Positions 5,240-5,419 of a stretch of 5,419 nt of DNA are shown one piece after another. Location: NCBI GenBank assembly GCA_012032975.1, contig JAAUPU010000276.1, forward strand, positions 1-5,419, written 5' to 3'. Source of the DNA: Caldilineaceae bacterium. Lineage in GTDB: Bacteria; Chloroflexota; Anaerolineae; Caldilineales; Caldilineaceae. The translations under genes and the position numbers were made by a program. Positions within the stretch are counted from its first letter, which is position 1; each line of letters begins with the position of its first letter. The notes beneath the pieces were generated by a model. That model was not told where the DNA came from, did no database searches, and worked only from the letters and a program-made list of their open reading frames with translations.

Positions 5240-5419
5240 ATGATGGCGCATTCCGTGTACGTGCTGCGATCACATGCAGGGAATCTTCTCTCGCAGATCG
5301 GCGCCGACCCCAACGACGATGAATCCACCCGTTCGCAGAAGCAGATCCTGGCCGGCCTTTCGGGGTCGCGGTGTTCAGCATCATCCCGTGGATCACGATA
5401 TTCGTCTACTTTGGCGAAC
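5240..5419 (+). CDS. Start of a probable membrane-anchored signalling protein, partial and apparently frameshifted
   Basis: The gene runs off the right edge. From ATG 5240 the protein begins MMAHSVYVLRSHAGNLLSQI and continues with GADPNDDESTRSQKQILAGL, ending at TCG 5360-5362. The frame stays open after that but becomes Ser/Arg-rich and unlike a protein. In the frame starting at 5365 the same DNA encodes VAVFSIIPWITIFVYFGE, a clear transmembrane segment. The pattern of an acidic GADPxDDE stretch, a QK-x-L start of the first helix and a hydrophobic helix ending FGE resembles the beginning of membrane-bound adenylate/guanylate cyclases and sensor proteins of Chloroflexota, recalled from the family and not searched. 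Restoring one G in the GGGG run at 5362-5365 would join the two parts. The catalytic domain lies outside the window, so the function is only suggested. Confidence 0.5.
   Translation, partial: MMAHSVYVLRSHAGNLLSQIGADPNDDESTRSQKQILAGLSGSRCSASSRGSRYSSTLAN

Noticed and set aside
4391..5251. Minus-strand open frame spanning the frame break and the C-terminal part
   Set aside because: It spans the break only because it is in another frame; the + strand product carries the family C-terminal motif, so the minus frame is a shadow.

Overview
The window is GC-rich bacterial DNA that looks like Chloroflexota, most like the Caldilinea/Anaerolineae side of the phylum. This rests on remembered protein style, not a search. 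The large protein has the double zinc ribbon / class III cyclase / STAND ATPase / TPR layout common in that phylum, and an intergenic repeat carries ATTCGTG-type units. Coding is dense and mostly on the + strand.

Layout. Positions 1-214 hold an internal piece of the ribosome-splitting GTPase HflX. It runs in from the left edge and loses homology just before its GTPase domain. At about 197-214 it meets, head-on, the first codons of an unrelated minus-strand gene that begins at 268 and encodes a twin-arginine (Tat) export signal with a perfect Shine-Dalgarno. Neither gene is complete, so this is either a rearrangement breakpoint or an assembly chimera. Positions 287-650 lack a convincing gene. 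They hold a 105-bp imperfect inverted repeat (333-437), a plausible sigma70-type promoter (551-579) and a small dyad at the expected transcription start.

From 651 there is a probable three-gene + strand unit: a classical short-chain dehydrogenase (651-1430), then 28 bp later a very large signalling ATPase (starting 1459), then 18 bp after its natural stop at 5221 the beginning of another gene (5240 to the right edge). The signalling protein is split. Its reading frame ends at 4476, but the missing TPR part and a family-typical C-terminus continue in the next frame to 5221, giving about 1,253 residues if repaired. The edge gene also appears to change frame, at a GGGG run (5362-5365), where a soluble start gives way to a transmembrane segment in another frame.

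How the parts may work together (inference): the large protein couples nucleotide cyclase chemistry to a STAND-type NTPase switch and TPR partner binding, and the edge gene resembles the membrane-anchored start of another Chloroflexota signalling protein. The dehydrogenase could be a metabolic partner or simply a co-transcribed neighbour. I found no RNA gene, CRISPR array, transposase or strong terminator. Two frame breaks within about 930 bp plus a chimeric junction mean that read-level assembly quality should be considered before reading any of this as biology.
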